A DNA stretch of 64,000 nucleotides from JALYOK01 sp963840785 (GCA_963840785.1 CAWJAF010000009.1:92025-156024), one strand, 5' to 3'. Positions 17,670 through 28,232 are shown, counted from the first letter of the stretch. Made by a program: numbers and translations. The notes: a model not told the origin generated them from the letters alone.

Positions 17670-18815
17670 ATGGAATTCAACATCTACTGGCGTCTCGCCG
17701 GTTTCTATTTCACCTATTTCGCCTTCGTCGCGGCTTATTCATCGTATTGGAGTTTGTATTTGCAATCGCTGGGATTTGCTGCGGCGCAGATCGGCACGCT
17801 GATGGCCGTTCAGCAAGTGATGCGAATTTTTGCGCCGACGTTTTGGGGCGCGGTGAGCGATCGCATCGGTCGTGCGGATTGGGTGATTCGATTCACCACC
17901 CTCGCGGCGGTATTGATATTTTGTTCGGTTTTTTTCGCAAGCAGTTTTATCGGATTGTTCGTCGTCATGTCGATAGTGGGTTTCTTTTGGAGCGGCCCAC
18001 TGCCACTGGTTGAAGCTTCCACATTGCAGCGACTCGGCGGTGCAACGGCGCAATATGGTCGCGTTCGATTGTGGGGGTCGATTGGCTTTATCGTCGTCGT
18101 CAGCGGCGTCGGCGCGATGTTGGATCTGATTGCCATTTCTCGTTTGCCGGTGATTTTATTGCTGCTCATGTTGGCGATGCTGCTGTTCGCTTACTTAGTC
18201 CCACAAGGTATGAAAGCCGCTCACGTGGACGATCAAGGCGCGATTTTGTCGATTTTGCGCCAACCGAAAATCATCGCATTTTTTGTTGCGTGTTTTTTGA
18301 TGACCTTTGCCCACGGGCCGTTGTACGTGTTCTTTTCCATTTATTTGGTCGACCACGGCTATAGCAAAACCAGCGTCGGCATGCTGTGGTCCATCGGTGT
18401 GCTGGTCGAGATTGGGATCTTTCTTTCGTTCCCGCGCATTCAAAAGCGATTTTCGCTGCGACGTATTTTTTTGTTTTGTTTTGTCGTCGCCACCATTCGT
18501 TTTTTGCTGATTGCCTGGGGCGCGGACTGGTTTCCGCTGTTATTTTTTGCGCAGATGTTGCATGCGTTCACCTTCGGCGCGTTTCACGTCATCGCCATGG
18601 GATTCGTTCACCGGCATTTCGCCGGGCGCCATCAAGCCAAAGGCCAGGCGATGTTTAGCGGATTAACTTACGGCGCGGGCGGCATGCTCGGTGGATTTCT
18701 GAGTGGCTTTGTTTGGGAGCCTTTGGGGCCTGCGATTACCTTTTCGCTGGCGGCTCTGAGCGCGTTGCTCGGCCTCGTGGTACTGATCAAGAATCGGCCT
18801 TTCGACGCCGATTAA
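17670..18815 (+). CDS. MFS transporter, MFS_1-like (HcaT/PPP-like)
   Basis: 381 residues, about 12 membrane segments, inner membrane. The opening WRLAGFYFTYFAFVAAYSSYWSLYLQ and the FAPTFWGAVSDRIGR loop are typical of the MFS_1-like group that includes the 3-phenylpropionate transporter HcaT. Substrate unknown. It lies directly upstream of leuC with 65 bases between. Confidence 0.8.
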   Translation: MEFNIYWRLAGFYFTYFAFVAAYSSYWSLYLQSLGFAAAQIGTLMAVQQVMRIFAPTFWGAVSDRIGRADWVIRFTTLAAVLIFCSVFFASSFIGLFVVMSIVGFFWSGPLPLVEASTLQRLGGATAQYGRVRLWGSIGFIVVVSGVGAMLDLIAISRLPVILLLLMLAMLLFAYLVPQGMKAAHVDDQGAILSILRQPKIIAFFVACFLMTFAHGPLYVFFSIYLVDHGYSKTSVGMLWSIGVLVEIGIFLSFPRIQKRFSLRRIFLFCFVVATIRFLLIAWGADWFPLLFFAQMLHAFTFGAFHVIAMGFVHRHFAGRHQAKGQAMFSGLTYGAGGMLGGFLSGFVWEPLGPAITFSLAALSALLGLVVLIKNRPFDAD

Positions 18816-18880
18816 GGGGCTTTTTCATTGTCGCCGCCTTCGTGCCGTGGCATAATTTCTGTTTTACTTTTTACCCCGCC

Positions 18881-20290
18881 ATGGCTGCACTAACCCTCTA
18901 CGATAAACTTTGGAATGCCCATGTGGTGCATGAGGATTCCGACGGCACGGCGTTAATTTATATCGACCGCCATTTGGTGCATGAAGTCACCAGTCCGCAA
19001 GCGTTTGAAGGTTTGCGCCTTGCTGGACGCCAACCTTGGCGCATCAGTTCCGTTGTCGCGACGGCCGATCACAACACGCCGACCAAGGATTGGGATCAAG
19101 GCATCAAAGATCCGATTTCGCGCACGCAAGTTGAAACGCTCGACGCGAATATCAAAGCATTCGGCGCTAAAGCGTATTTTCCGTTTCTTGATAAACGCCA
19201 AGGCATTGTCCACGTCATCGGTCCGGAGCAGGGCGCGACTTTGCCCGGCATGACCGTAGTGTGTGGCGATTCCCACACGAGCACGCACGGCGCATTTGCT
19301 GCGTTGGCGATGGGCATCGGCACCAGCGAGGTCGAGCACGTGCTCGCGACGCAAACGCTGGTGCAGAAAAAAGCTAAAGCGATGTTGGTGCGGGTGGAAG
19401 GCTCGCTGTCAAAATTTGTTACGGCGAAAGACGTTGCACTGGCCGTGATCGGCAAGATCGGCACCGCCGGCGGCACGGGCCACGCGATTGAGTTCGCTGG
19501 CAGCGCGATTCGCGGTTTGTCGATGGAAGGGCGGATGACCTTATGCAATATGGCGATCGAGGCCGGTGCCCGCGCCGGCATGGTTGCTGCCGACGACACG
19601 ACCGCTCAATATGTAAAGGGGCGCTCGTTCGCGCCTAAAGGCGACGATTGGGACAAAGCCGTCACCTACTGGCGCACGTTGAATTCTGACGACGGCGCGA
19701 AATTCGATACGATCGTCGAGATCGACGCGGCAACGATCACGCCGCTCGTAACCTGGGGAACTTCGCCGGAAATGGTTGTCACCGTTACGGACCGCGTACC
19801 CGATCCGGATAAGGTTAAAGACGCGACTAAGCGTGAAGGTATGGAGCGTGCGTTAACCTATATGGGCTTGAAGCCCGGTACGCCGATCACGTCCATCAGC
19901 GTCGATAAGATTTTTATCGGCTCGTGTACCAATTCGCGCATCGAAGATTTGCGGGCCGCGGCGTCGGTCGTCAAAGGTCGCAGGATCGCGGGCAACATCA
20001 AGCTTGCGATGGTTGTGCCGGGCTCCGGTTTAGTGAAAGCGCAAGCCGAGCATGAGGGCTTGGACAAAATTTTTGTCGCCGCGGGATTCGAGTGGCGCGA
20101 GCCGGGTTGCTCGATGTGCTTGGGCATGAACGAAGATCAACTCTCGCCGGGTGAGCGTTGCGCATCGACATCGAATCGCAATTTCGAGGGCCGCCAAGGC
20201 GCCGGCGGGCGCACGCATTTGGTCAGCCCGGCGATGGCGGCGGCTGCGGCGATCGCCGGGCATTTCGTCGACGTCAGAACATTGTCATAG
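18881..20290 (+). CDS. leuC: 3-isopropylmalate dehydratase large subunit
   Basis: With LeuD forms isopropylmalate isomerase, which converts 2-isopropylmalate to 3-isopropylmalate in leucine synthesis. 469 residues. The [4Fe-4S]-binding cysteines are visible in IGSCTNSR and in GCSMCLGMN; VCGDSHTSTHGAFG-type sequence and HVIGPEQG are also family hallmarks. The ATG at 18881 gives MAALTLYDKLW, the normal N-terminus. The C-terminal stretch GERCASTSNRNFEGRQG is intact. leuD follows after 7 bases. Confidence 0.96.
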   Translation: MAALTLYDKLWNAHVVHEDSDGTALIYIDRHLVHEVTSPQAFEGLRLAGRQPWRISSVVATADHNTPTKDWDQGIKDPISRTQVETLDANIKAFGAKAYFPFLDKRQGIVHVIGPEQGATLPGMTVVCGDSHTSTHGAFAALAMGIGTSEVEHVLATQTLVQKKAKAMLVRVEGSLSKFVTAKDVALAVIGKIGTAGGTGHAIEFAGSAIRGLSMEGRMTLCNMAIEAGARAGMVAADDTTAQYVKGRSFAPKGDDWDKAVTYWRTLNSDDGAKFDTIVEIDAATITPLVTWGTSPEMVVTVTDRVPDPDKVKDATKREGMERALTYMGLKPGTPITSISVDKIFIGSCTNSRIEDLRAAASVVKGRRIAGNIKLAMVVPGSGLVKAQAEHEGLDKIFVAAGFEWREPGCSMCLGMNEDQLSPGERCASTSNRNFEGRQGAGGRTHLVSPAMAAAAAIAGHFVDVRTLS

Positions 20291-20297
20291 AGCGAAC

Positions 20298-20936
20298 ATG
20301 GAAAAATTTATCCGTTTACAAGGATTGGTTGCGCCGCTGGATCGCGCCAACGTCGATACCGATGCGATTATTCCGAAGCAGTTTTTGAAGTCCATTAAAC
20401 GCACCGGCTTTGGGCCGAATTTGTTCGATGCCTGGCGCTATTTGGACCGCGGCGAGCCGGGGCGCGACAACAGCATGCGTCCGCTTAATCCCGATTTTGT
20501 ATTGAATCAACCGCGTTACAAAGGCGCTGAAATTTTAGTCACACGGGAAAATTTCGGCTGCGGCTCCAGCCGTGAACACGCGCCATGGGCGCTGATGGAT
20601 TATGGATTTCGCGCGGTGATTGCATCAAGTTTCGCCGATATATTTTTCAATAACTGTTTCAAGAATGGTTTGCTGGCGATCGTGCTCGGCTCGAGCGAAG
20701 TGGATCGCTTGTTCGCTGAAGCTGCGCCGCAACCAGGCTATAAGTTAACTGTCGATCTTGATGCGCAAACGGTGGCTACATCGTCTGGGACTGTCTATCG
20801 CTTTGAGATCGACGCGTTCCGCAAATATTGTTTGCTCAACGGCTTGGATGAAATCGGCTTGACGTTGAAGAACGCCGACAAAATTCGTGCGTATGAGGAA
20901 ACTCGCAAAGCCCGCGAACCTTGGATTTTTGCTTAG
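20298..20936 (+). CDS. leuD: 3-isopropylmalate dehydratase small subunit
   Basis: 212 residues, normal size. Carries LDRANVDTDAIIPKQFL near the N-terminus and NFGCGSSREHAPWAL, the substrate-recognition loop of the small subunit. Start ATG 20298 gives MEKFIRLQG. Lies between leuC and leuB, with 7-9 base gaps, so translated from one message. Partner of LeuC in the cytoplasm. Confidence 0.96.
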   Translation: MEKFIRLQGLVAPLDRANVDTDAIIPKQFLKSIKRTGFGPNLFDAWRYLDRGEPGRDNSMRPLNPDFVLNQPRYKGAEILVTRENFGCGSSREHAPWALMDYGFRAVIASSFADIFFNNCFKNGLLAIVLGSSEVDRLFAEAAPQPGYKLTVDLDAQTVATSSGTVYRFEIDAFRKYCLLNGLDEIGLTLKNADKIRAYEETRKAREPWIFA

Positions 20937-20945
20937 AGAAGAACA

Positions 20946-22016
20946 ATGAAAATTGCGATATTGCCAGGTGACGGCATTGGTCACGAGATTATGGTTGAAG
21001 CACTGCGCGTGTTGGACGTTTTACGCGCAGATGGTTTAAAATTCGAAACGGAAAAAGCCTCTGTTGGTGGTACAGCCTTTGATGAAACCGGCATGCCGTT
21101 GCCGAATGCAACCTTGAAGCTTTGCCAACAAGCGGACGCGGTGTTGTTCGGTTCGGTCGGCGGCACGCAATACGATGCGCTGCCTCGCGACAAGCGGCCG
21201 GAGCAGGCGATTCTCGGGTTGCGCAAAAATATGCAGCTCTTCGCCAACCTTCGCCCCGCCTTGCTTTACCCGGAATTAGCAAACGCGTCGAGCTTAAAAC
21301 CGGAAATCGTCGCCGGATTGGATTTGATGATCATCCGCGAACTGACCGGTGACATTTATTTTGGTCAACCGCGTGGTATACACAAAGACGCGAACGGCGA
21401 GCGCGTCGGCGTCAATACGATGACTTATCGCGAATCGGAAATTCGCCGCATCGCCCACGTGGGTTTTCAAACGGCGATGAAGCGCGGCAAGCGTTTGTGC
21501 TCGGTCGACAAAATGAATGTGTTGGAGACCACGCAGTTATGGCGCGATGTGGTGATCGAAGTTGCGAAGGAATATCCGCAAGTCGAGTTAAGTCACATAT
21601 TGGTCGACAATTGCGCGATGCAGTTGGTGCGCAATCCGAAGCAATTCGACACGCTGGTGACGGGTAATATGTTCGGCGATATTCTGTCGGACGAAGCCTC
21701 GATGTTGACGGGATCGATTGGCATGTTGCCGTCGGCGTCGCTGGATGCCAATAACAAAGGTTTGTACGAGCCGATCCACGGCTCTGCGCCGGACATTGCG
21801 GGGAAAGGCGTCGCAAATCCGTTGGCGATGATGCTGTCCGCAGCGATGATGTTGCGCTATACATTCAGCAAAATGGATGAGGCGAATCGGATTGAGAACG
21901 CCGTGCGCCAAGTATTGTCACACGGCTATCGTACCGGTGATATTTTCGAGCCAGGGTTGAAGAAGGTCGGCACTAGGGAAATGGGTGATGCGGTGGTCAA
22001 AGCAATACAAGGATGA
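20946..22016 (+). CDS. leuB: 3-isopropylmalate dehydrogenase
   Basis: Oxidises and decarboxylates 3-isopropylmalate with NAD. 356 residues. Typical motifs: LPGDGIGHEIM, LFGSVGG, RELTGDIYFGQPRG, the metal-binding GDILSDEASMLTGSIGMLPSAS and YEPIHGSAPDIAGKG. GAAGAAC precedes the start. Its last codons run into a palindromic element rich in GGATGAAGG, so the stop codon itself lies in the repeat. Confidence 0.96.
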   Translation: MKIAILPGDGIGHEIMVEALRVLDVLRADGLKFETEKASVGGTAFDETGMPLPNATLKLCQQADAVLFGSVGGTQYDALPRDKRPEQAILGLRKNMQLFANLRPALLYPELANASSLKPEIVAGLDLMIIRELTGDIYFGQPRGIHKDANGERVGVNTMTYRESEIRRIAHVGFQTAMKRGKRLCSVDKMNVLETTQLWRDVVIEVAKEYPQVELSHILVDNCAMQLVRNPKQFDTLVTGNMFGDILSDEASMLTGSIGMLPSASLDANNKGLYEPIHGSAPDIAGKGVANPLAMMLSAAMMLRYTFSKMDEANRIENAVRQVLSHGYRTGDIFEPGLKKVGTREMGDAVVKAIQG

Positions 22017-22190
22017 AGGCGGAGGGATGAAGGATGAAAAATATTGGATGCCTAGGCTAGGCGGCAGTGTTCATGCGGCTTCTGGCGCGGCATGGGCTGC
22101 AACCCAGGCAGGATAGGGCTTGCAGGCCGATCGTTTTTTTCATCCTCGCGCCTTCATCCGTCATCCGGGTCCTTCAACCCTTCATCCGCA
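22007..22190. repeat. Inverted-repeat element between leuB and asd
   Basis: The left arm (about 22007-22043) is built of GGATGAAGG units; the right arm (about 22133-22188) is roughly its reverse complement (CCTTCATCC units). Between the arms lies a stretch (22060-22128) with a TTCATGCGGCT motif also found in the REP-like family. Looks like a non-coding, hairpin-forming mobile repeat. Confidence 0.55.
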
Positions 22191-22213
22191 ACTTAGTTTG
22201 ATATGGTGTTAAC

Positions 22214-23320
22214 GTGAAAAAAGTAGGCTTAGTCGGTTGGCGCGGCATGGTCGGTTCAGTGCTGATGCAGCGAATGAACGAAGAGCGAGATTTCGATCAC
22301 ATCGATCCGGTTTTCTTTTCGACGTCGGTTCCGGGTAAGCCGGGTCCGAAAGAATCCAAAGGCACGCCGTTATCCGACGGCAATGATGTCGCGCAACTTA
22401 AGGCGATGGATATCATCATCACTTGTCAGGGAGGCGACTACACCAACGGTATCTATCCGAAGTTGCGTGCCGCCGATTGGAATGGCTATTGGATCGATGC
22501 GGCATCGGCGCTGCGTATGGATAAGGATAGCGTGATCATTCTCGATCCCGTCAATCAGCGTGTAATAAAGGATGCGCTAAAGGCCGGCGGTAAGGCCTAT
22601 ATCGGCGGCAATTGCACGGTGAGTTTGATGTTGATGGCGTTGTCCGGATTGTTTCAGCGTGGCTACGTCGAGTGGATTACGGCGATGACCTACCAAGCGG
22701 CGTCCGGCGCCGGCGCGCAAAACATGCGCGAATTGATCGCGCAAATGGGCGCGACCCACGCGGCCGTCAAAGCAAAATTGGACGATCCGGCCTCGGCAAT
22801 TCTTGAAATCGACAAAGGTGTCGCCGACGCGTTGCGCGGTGATGCGATGCCGACGGACAATTTTGGTTATCCACTTGCTGGGAGCTTACTGCCCTGGATC
22901 GACAAGGATCTTGGCAATGGCCAAAGCAAAGAAGAGTGGAAGGCCATGGCCGAAGCGAACAAGATTTTGGGCATTACCGAAAAGCCGATTCCGGTTGATG
23001 GTTTGTGTATTCGCATCGGCGCAATGCGTTGCCATAGTCAGGCATTGACCATCAAGCTCAACCGCGATTTGCCGTTGGATGAAATCGAAGGCATGTTAGC
23101 TGCCGCCCATCCCTGGGCCAAAGTGATCCCGAACCATCGCGACGAGAGTTTGCGCGAGTTAACACCGGCCGCGGTGACGGGAACGTTAACCACGCCGGTT
23201 GGACGTCTGCGTAAGCTCCCAATGGGTGCAGATTATCTCACTGCGTTTACGGTGGGCGATCAATTGTTGTGGGGTGCAGCCGAGCCGCTGCGCCGCATGT
23301 TGCGAATTTTGATCGAATAA
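22214..23320 (+). CDS. asd: Aspartate-semialdehyde dehydrogenase
   Basis: Makes aspartate semialdehyde from aspartyl phosphate, the branch point to lysine, methionine, threonine and cell-wall diaminopimelate. 368 residues, the length of the gram-negative proteobacterial type. GWRGMVGSVLMQRM is the NADP-binding start, GGNCTVS holds the active-site Cys, and RIGAMRCHSQA contains the catalytic His region. GTG start at 22214. Followed by a hairpin that may end transcription before fimV. Confidence 0.95.
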   Translation: MKKVGLVGWRGMVGSVLMQRMNEERDFDHIDPVFFSTSVPGKPGPKESKGTPLSDGNDVAQLKAMDIIITCQGGDYTNGIYPKLRAADWNGYWIDAASALRMDKDSVIILDPVNQRVIKDALKAGGKAYIGGNCTVSLMLMALSGLFQRGYVEWITAMTYQAASGAGAQNMRELIAQMGATHAAVKAKLDDPASAILEIDKGVADALRGDAMPTDNFGYPLAGSLLPWIDKDLGNGQSKEEWKAMAEANKILGITEKPIPVDGLCIRIGAMRCHSQALTIKLNRDLPLDEIEGMLAAAHPWAKVIPNHRDESLRELTPAAVTGTLTTPVGRLRKLPMGADYLTAFTVGDQLLWGAAEPLRRMLRILIE

Positions 23321-23335
23321 TCGCATTCCGCAATA

Positions 23336-23360
23336 CTTAGGGGTTTTCCCTAGGTTTTTC
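23336..23360 (+). terminator. Possible terminator after asd
   Basis: CTTAGGG / CCCTAGG with a 5-base loop, followed by five T. The stem is short with one wobble pair, so only moderate support. Confidence 0.45.
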
Positions 23361-23540
23361 AAAAAATATTTTCGGTGTCAGAAACACGACATCAACGTCG
23401 CGTTCGTCCTGAAAAATCAAGATTTTGGTTGACATCCCTGCTCATTAGGGCGGACTATTACAGTAGTTTTGAGCTTGCATCTGTAACTGATTGATGTTAT
23501 TTTGAAACCTTGAGATTAACTTTGAGTGAATCTAGCGGAT

Positions 23541-26217
23541 ATGCGAGGAAATAAACTCTTTCGCCGCGCGGCAGTGATTGCCGCCATTTCGATGTTGCCA
23601 AGCCTGGCTACGGCGGCCGGTTTAGGAAAGATCAATGTCATGTCTGCCTTAGGGCAGCCATTATTAGCGGAAATCGATTTGGTCTCGGTTAGCTGCGGAA
23701 GAATTTCCGTCGCTCGCGGCTCGCCTAGCGTCGCCGGACGCGTACCGCGAGGCCAACGTTGAGTATCCCAATGGTCTCGGCGCATTTCGTTTTGTGATCG
23801 AGAAACGCGCCAGTGGTCAACCTTATTTGAAGGTTGTGACCAATCAGCCGATCAACGAACCATTCCTCGATCTGTTGATTGAGTTGAATTGGGCGTCTGG
23901 CCGATTACTGCGCGAGTATCCGGTATTGCTCGATCCGCCGGGCTACAACGTTGCGAAATCGCAAACGCCTGCAGTTACGGCGCCGCAAGTCGTAACCGCA
24001 GAGCCGACCCCTGCGCGACAAGTCAAGCGCACATCGGCCGCAAAGGCGATGCCGGCACCGCAAGAATCCGCCCCGAATAGTGGTAGCGCATCGGCGACCG
24101 CGAAAGCCGCTGATGTACCACTCGTTGGCAAGGAAAGCACCGATACCTACGGACCGGTTAAATTCGGCGAGACATTGCGCGGGATTGCCGAATCGACGCG
24201 CCCCGCGGAAGTGACGTTAGACCAAATGCTCGTTTCCATTTATCGCGAGAATAAAGGCGCGTTTAGCGGACGCAACATGAATCGGCTTAAGACGGGCATG
24301 ATTTTGAAAGTCCCGGATGCCGCAGCGGCAGCCGAAGTTGCGCCAGCCGCAGCAAAACGTGAAGTTATTGCGCAAACGGCCGATTGGAATTCTTATCGTA
24401 AACGTCTTGCTAATGTCGCTACACGCGGTCCCGCGAAGGCAAGTCAATCCGGCCAAACCGCCGGCGGTGCAATTGATACAAGAGTGACCGATGACAAAGC
24501 GCCGCCGGATACTGGCAAGGACGTGCTGAAGTTATCCAGGGGCCAGGTAGACACGAATAAAGGCGCTGCCGGCAAGGGCGCGGAACGACTCGACGCAATG
24601 CAAGAGGAAGTTGCCGCGCGGGATCGCGCATTGCAAGACTCGCAAGCACGTATATCCGAGCTAGAAAAGCAGATTACGGAAATGCGCCGACTGTTGGAAT
24701 TGAAAGGTTCACCTGTCGCAACGGAAAAACCGCCGATGGCGGCCAAAGTGCCAGAACCTTTGCCCACTGAAAAACCGACCGCTGTAGTGACGCCTCCGCT
24801 TGAGTCCAAGCCAGCGCCCGAACTAACTCCAGTGGCACCAGCGCCTACGCAAATGGAGACTAAGCCGCCGCTCGAAACAGAACCGGTTACGCCGAAAAAA
24901 CCGAAGCGGATTGTGACTGCCCCGGAGCCTGTTCCCGAGGCCGGTTTCCTGGACGGCTTATTGGATAATCCGTTAATTCCTGCCGCTTTTGCGGGCCTGG
25001 TCGGTTTGCTGGGCTTCTTGGGCTATCGACAATTCCGCAAACGCAAAGATGCACAGTTCGGTGCGTTCACGGCAACCGGCGCTATTCCTGGTGGCTTTAA
25101 GATGGGGCAGGCTGCTCAACCGCCTGGGCCGGCAACGTTAACACCGGATGGTGGCAATAGCTCATTCCTCAGTGATTTCGATAAAGTCGGCGCAGGAAAT
25201 ATCGATACCGACGAAGTTGATCCGGTTGCAGAAGCGGATGTTTATATCGCCTATGGCCGTGATGCGCAGGCGGAAGAAATCTTGAAAGAAGCGATGGTGA
25301 AGGACGCGTCGCGTTACGAAATCCCGCTCAAGTTGTTAGAAATTTATTCTAATCGCAAGAGCGCGCAATCGTTTGAGACGGTCGCTAAACAATTGCATGG
25401 GACTATCGGCGCGCAGCATCCGCTCTGGTCGAAAGTTGCGGAAATGGGTCGCAAGCTCGACGCAAATAATGCGCTATATGCGCCGGTCAATATAACCTCT
25501 GTTGGTAATCGGTCTGGCGAAAGCTCCGTGATTCGTGCCGTCAATCGCGATCTGGCGCCGCCACCCAAGCCGGCAGAAGATGTACCGGCCGCGATGCGTG
25601 ACACGCTTACGGTGAAAGAGCCTGTTGTTTCGAACGCCCCACTAGACTTAGATTTAGATTTTGATGCGACGGCTTCGGAACCGCGTTCAGTTACCGGCGA
25701 AAATCTTTCGCCAAACACTGGAACGCTCGATCTTGATCTGGGTTTTGACGAACAATCTCAAGGTGATATAGATCTTGGCAGTCAGAAGAACGAAGTTGGC
25801 GATCCGTTCGTATTAGATTTTGATCTTGATACGCCAAAGTCGACCGCAGTAAAGACGGAGGCTCACGAAATGTCCGCAGATCTTGGTGGTGGACTCGATT
25901 TCGAACTAGGTTCCCTCGACGAGCCGTCGCAGGCAACATCGGCGCCTAAATCTTTTGCGACTAGTTCGAGCGTGGATTTACCGGCGTTAGATTTGGCGGA
26001 CATCGATTTGAGCTTAGGTTCTGCAAGCGATAGCGGCACCGTATCCCACAGCAATGGCGGCGGGGGCTGGCAGAGCGCGGAGACGAAACTCGACCTGGCG
26101 CGCGCTTATCTCGAGATTGGCGATAAAGTTGGCGCGGTCGAAATCCTTCAAGAAGTAATCAAGGAAGGTTCGCCCGAGCAACAAGACGAAGCGAAAAAAC
26201 TCGCCGCCCAAGCCTAA
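23541..26217 (+). CDS. fimV: FimV/HubP-family polar peptidoglycan-binding protein (frameshift near 23693)
   Basis: FimV/HubP proteins mark the cell pole and help type IV pilus secretin assembly and c-di-GMP/cAMP-linked motility. In order: signal peptide (MRGNKLFRRAAVIAAISMLPSLATA), the N-terminal domain beginning GLGKINVMSALGQPLLAEI, a LysM-like part (FGETLRGIAESTRP), a coiled coil, a Pro-rich stretch, one membrane segment (IPAAFAGLVGLLGFLGY), a long acidic cytoplasmic region and the conserved C-terminal helix pair (LARAYLEIGDKVGAVEILQEV). An extra T near 23693 breaks the frame; before and after it the reading is normal (LVSVS then AEEFPSLAARLAS). Reconstructed length is about 890 residues. 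Confidence 0.87.
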
Positions 26218-26240
26218 GCCGGATACACTGTGCGCTCGAA

Positions 26241-26759
26241 ATGGCGCACATGGCACTTCAACCTTCCACTCGCATTCTTCTAGGGCTGAGCTTAATTGTA
26301 TTAAGTTCAGCCCTGGGACGTTATGTACTTCTGGCCGCATCTCTAATACTGGGAATTTGGTTATTTTTGAATAACGACGCAATGACGTTTCGTTGGATTC
26401 GTCGTGCACGTTACTTACTGATCATTCCGCCGATCTTGAGTGGCTATGTCATTCCCGGTACGGGCGTTTTACCGCTGGATGTTTGGGCGCCGACCTGGGA
26501 AGGATTGGCCATGGGTGGTGTTCAATCCATGCGCCTGTTGGTGGGATTACTGGCGTTGCGCGTTGCCCTTGGTGGCTTGTCGTCAGCGCAATTGGCGCTG
26601 GGTTTCATGAAGTTATTGTCGCCCGTTGCGTGGTTAGGTTTAAACGTTGATCAAGCGGCGCGGCGTCTTTCTCTGACCTTAGAGTACATTGATCGGTTAG
26701 ACGGCCGAACGGTGCGGGATATTCTAATGGGATTTCAGCGAATTCGTTTATCGGAGTAG
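26241..26759 (+). CDS. CbiQ/EcfT-like membrane protein
   Basis: 172 residues with about four hydrophobic segments. The stretch from WEGLAMGGVQSMRLLVGLLALRVAL onward resembles the transmembrane (T) component of energy-coupling-factor transporters, including the coupling-helix-like arginines (GVQSMRLL). It is shorter than usual EcfT proteins, with no ATPase or S-component nearby, so its role is unclear. It sits between fimV and truA. Frame intact. Confidence 0.55.
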   Translation: MAHMALQPSTRILLGLSLIVLSSALGRYVLLAASLILGIWLFLNNDAMTFRWIRRARYLLIIPPILSGYVIPGTGVLPLDVWAPTWEGLAMGGVQSMRLLVGLLALRVALGGLSSAQLALGFMKLLSPVAWLGLNVDQAARRLSLTLEYIDRLDGRTVRDILMGFQRIRLSE

Positions 26760-26804
26760 CGCGGTGTACTACCGGTTGTTCCATTTTAGGTACGGTTTCA
26801 ATTG

Positions 26805-27605
26805 ATGAAAGTCGCTCTGGGGGTCGAATATCAGGGGGCGCGTTACTGTGGCTGGCAATCGCAAGCGAATGGGTGCGGTATTCAAGATTGCTTACAATCC
26901 GCGCTAACGAAGATCGCCGAGCATCCGGTGCAAGTTGTCTGCGCCGGCAGAACCGATACCGGCGTACATGCGATCGAGCAGGTGATCCATTTCGAAACAA
27001 CCGCTACGCGTCCGCTCAGCGCTTGGGTTCGCGGAACTAATGCAAATTTACCGAACGATATTGCGACACTTTGGGCGAGTCCGGTCGAGGCAGAATTCCA
27101 CGCGCGCTTCAGCGCAAAGGCGCGAAGCTATCGCTACATCCTACTCAATCGCCCGCAGCGGCCAGCCTTAGCTTCAAATCGTGTCGGTTGGTATCACCAA
27201 GAGCTTGAGCTCGATGCCATGCGACGCGCGGCGCAATGTTTTGTGGGCCGACGCGATTTCAGTGCCTTTCGATCGTCCGAATGCCAGGCAAAATCACCGA
27301 TCAGGACGCTGTATTCATTTCAAATCGAGCGATTAAATGATTACGTGATATTCGACCTTCACGCCGACGGATTTTTGCATCATATGGTACGAAATTTAAT
27401 TGGCAGTTTAGTTTACGTGGGTAGCGCACGCGGGGACGCGGCGTGGATTGCAACGCTTTTGGAGAACCGTGACCGTCGCCTCGCCGCCCCGACTTTCGCT
27501 CCCGACGGGTTGTACTTGACTCGAATTGAATATGATTCCGCGTGGGCGCTGCCACAAAGGCAGGTAATGGACGAGCGGGAATTTCTTGCTGAATTGACTC
27601 CTTAA
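26805..27605 (+). CDS. truA: tRNA pseudouridine(38-40) synthase
   Basis: Makes pseudouridine at positions 38-40 in the tRNA anticodon arm. 266 residues. The catalytic Asp lies in CAGRTDTGVHA; YCGWQSQANG, FSAKARSYRYILLNRP and HADGFLHHMVRNLIG are family blocks. The start is ATG 26805, preceded by an in-frame TTG. trpF follows after 3 bases, a coupling widespread in proteobacteria. Confidence 0.95.
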   Translation: MKVALGVEYQGARYCGWQSQANGCGIQDCLQSALTKIAEHPVQVVCAGRTDTGVHAIEQVIHFETTATRPLSAWVRGTNANLPNDIATLWASPVEAEFHARFSAKARSYRYILLNRPQRPALASNRVGWYHQELELDAMRRAAQCFVGRRDFSAFRSSECQAKSPIRTLYSFQIERLNDYVIFDLHADGFLHHMVRNLIGSLVYVGSARGDAAWIATLLENRDRRLAAPTFAPDGLYLTRIEYDSAWALPQRQVMDEREFLAELTP

Positions 27606-27608
27606 ACG

Positions 27609-28232
27609 ATGAATACACGAGTTAAGGTTTGCGGCATTACGCGGCTAGAAGACGGTCTGGCCGCCGCAAAATTGGGCGTGAACGCCATTGGATTTGTTTT
27701 TTACCCTTCAAGTCCGCGCTATGTCAATGCCGAAAGCGCAAGCCGAATCGCCGCTTCGATTCCGCCGTTTGTCAGCAGCGTCGGTCTGTTTGTCGATGCG
27801 GATGCGGCGGACGTTTTGAAGACATTACACAGTGTCCGGCTGGACTATTTACAGTTTCATGGCGACGAATCGCCTGAGTACTGCGCGCAGTTCAGCGTTC
27901 CGTTTCTGAAGGCTGTTCGTGTCAAGCCGGGTGTGGATTTGCTACAATACGCCACTTCATTTCGTGCTGCGAAAGCCTTGTTGCTCGACGCGTACGTTGA
28001 AGGCACCCACGGCGGTACGGGCCAAGAATTTGATTGGCGGCTAATTCCCGCGAATTTGCCGCTTCCGGTGATTCTTTCCGGCGGGCTTGGACCGGCGAAT
28101 GTTGCCTCTGCAGTCGAATTGGTTCGGCCTTGGGCAGTCGATGTATCGAGTGGTGTCGAAGCGGCGAAAGGTATTAAGGACGCCTACAAAATAGAACAAT
28201 TCATGCGAGGAGTACGCAATGCGGATGTATGA
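27609..28232 (+). CDS. trpF: Phosphoribosylanthranilate isomerase
   Basis: Third step of tryptophan synthesis, a TIM-barrel isomerase. 207 residues. VKVCGITRLEDGLAAAKLG holds the catalytic Cys and GFVFYPSSPRYV follows; the phosphate-binding LSGGLGPANV and DVSSGVE at the C-terminus are intact. The last 14 bases overlap trpB. Confidence 0.95.
   Translation: MNTRVKVCGITRLEDGLAAAKLGVNAIGFVFYPSSPRYVNAESASRIAASIPPFVSSVGLFVDADAADVLKTLHSVRLDYLQFHGDESPEYCAQFSVPFLKAVRVKPGVDLLQYATSFRAAKALLLDAYVEGTHGGTGQEFDWRLIPANLPLPVILSGGLGPANVASAVELVRPWAVDVSSGVEAAKGIKDAYKIEQFMRGVRNADV

Noticed and set aside
23429..23470. Promoter for fimV starting with TTGACA
   Set aside because: No matching -10 box at 16-18 bases; the nearest candidate is about 21 bases away.
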